This document shows, one piece after another, positions 4,824 to 5,229 of a stretch of 5,229 nt of DNA. This stretch comes from MKRK01 sp001896915 (GTDB taxonomy: Bacteria; Bacillota; Clostridia; Oscillospirales; Acutalibacteraceae). Position 1 is the stretch's first letter; every line of letters starts with the position of its first letter. The stretch lies in contig CALJJF010000169.1 of assembly GCA_937973935.1 (NCBI GenBank), positions 1 through 5,229 of the forward strand, given 5' to 3'. The position numbers and the translations under genes are program-made. Under the pieces are notes generated by a model. The model ran no database searches. It was given only the letters and a program-made list of their open reading frames with translations, and had not been told where the DNA came from.

Positions 4824-5229
4824 ATGGACAGAATACAATTTTACCCCGAAAAAAATTTAGCGACAGCACTAAACCACGATGCTATGAAACTTGGCGTGGC
4901 CGTAAGTACCTTGGTTACAGATATTTTGAAGAAGCATTACGGTCTCGTACCAATTACAGCATTATCTGAATCGGAATTGAATGCGAAGGTGTTTGATGAG
5001 GTTAAATCATATATTTCTGTTTTAAAGTCAGGAGATGAATTTGACTTATGTAAGGCGTCAGAAACATTTGGCAACATAGAGATGGCATACGCTGGTAAGC
5101 CAAGTGTAATAAGAGCAAAAATTGGTAAATGTTTTGCTAAGACTGTTGGTACACCCGGTGACTTTGCAAATGTGTCTGTTAAGTTGAGACCAGATGGGAA
5201 AATTAAGAGAAACCAAAATAATGCAGCTA
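4824..5229 (+). CDS. Putative ribbon-helix-helix DNA-binding protein with unknown C-terminal domain (3' partial)
   Basis: The ATG at 4824 follows AGGCGGTG (4811-4818, one mismatch to the consensus ribosome site) at 5 nt spacing. The frame stays open for 135 codons to the window end. Residues 3-8 (RIQFYP) could be the strand, and NLATALNHDAMKLGV with STLVTDILKKHYGL the two helices, of a ribbon-helix-helix fold as in MetJ/Arc-type repressors and antitoxins. This is judged from pattern only. Residues about 55-135 form a second domain (FDEVKSYISVLKSGDEFDL, then GKPSVIRAKIGKCFAKTVGT) that I cannot assign; a link to the DUF1413 group is possible but weak. Hand-counted GC is about 37% over 4981-5220, against 63% and 50% in two 60-base rows of the terminase gene, which suggests separate origin. 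It has its own promoter with two palindromes, so it is probably an autoregulated cargo gene in place of the expected portal gene. Confidence 0.7.
   Translation, partial: MDRIQFYPEKNLATALNHDAMKLGVAVSTLVTDILKKHYGLVPITALSESELNAKVFDEVKSYISVLKSGDEFDLCKASETFGNIEMAYAGKPSVIRAKIGKCFAKTVGTPGDFANVSVKLRPDGKIKRNQNNAA

Noticed and set aside
4724..4969. 81-codon + strand frame across the promoter and the start of the last gene
   Set aside because: It crosses the promoter and operators and runs out of frame with the better-supported gene at 4824, which has a ribosome site and stays open to the window end.
1..5229. tRNA genes, CRISPR arrays, insertion sequences or attachment sites
   Set aside because: No cloverleaf-like sequence, regular direct repeats with spacers, transposase frame or terminal inverted repeats were seen on either strand.

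Overview
The window reads as part of a tailed-phage genome or prophage from a gut-type Firmicute (Clostridia). This rests on recognised protein families, strong AGGAGG-type ribosome sites, fairly high GC and tightly packed small genes, all on the + strand. The gene order (cytosine methyltransferase, 'virulence-related' protein, DUF4314, DUF5049, tiny proteins, terminase large subunit) is one I know from HK97-like siphoviruses of this group. No database search was possible, so family names come from recognition of the sequence.

Layout. 1-1178: the target-recognition and C-terminal part of a phage C5-cytosine methyltransferase, entering from outside the window and split by an apparent frameshift near 180-198. 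1277-2418: three genes in a row, each overlapping the next by 11 nt: a 246-aa 'virulence-related' protein, an 81-aa DUF4314 protein and a 58-aa DUF5049 protein. 2419-2573: a non-coding leader. 2574-3000: two small proteins of 61 and 75 aa, each behind a strong ribosome site. 3001-3131: a non-coding stretch with a stable GNRA-type hairpin, where HNH endonuclease and small-terminase genes would usually sit. 3132/3171-4733: the terminase large subunit, with ATPase and nuclease motifs intact but no ATG start. 4734-4823: a strong promoter carrying two 23-bp palindromes. 4824-5229: the start of an AT-richer gene with a ribbon-helix-helix-like N-terminus, running off the window.

How it fits together. 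The left part is the end of an early/accessory module (DNA modification and small proteins), and the terminase opens the packaging and head module. The portal gene expected after the terminase is not the next gene. Instead there is a gene of different base composition with its own promoter, which looks like a 'moron' (an independently expressed cargo gene). Its promoter is bracketed by two copies of TTAGCGGT-N7-ACCGCTAA, one over the -35 and one at the transcription start. The likeliest reading is an autorepressed unit controlled by the encoded DNA-binding protein. This is the most interesting signal in the window. The split methyltransferase, the terminase without a normal start codon and the missing small terminase raise the possibility of a decaying or rearranged prophage; sequencing error is the alternative for the first two.
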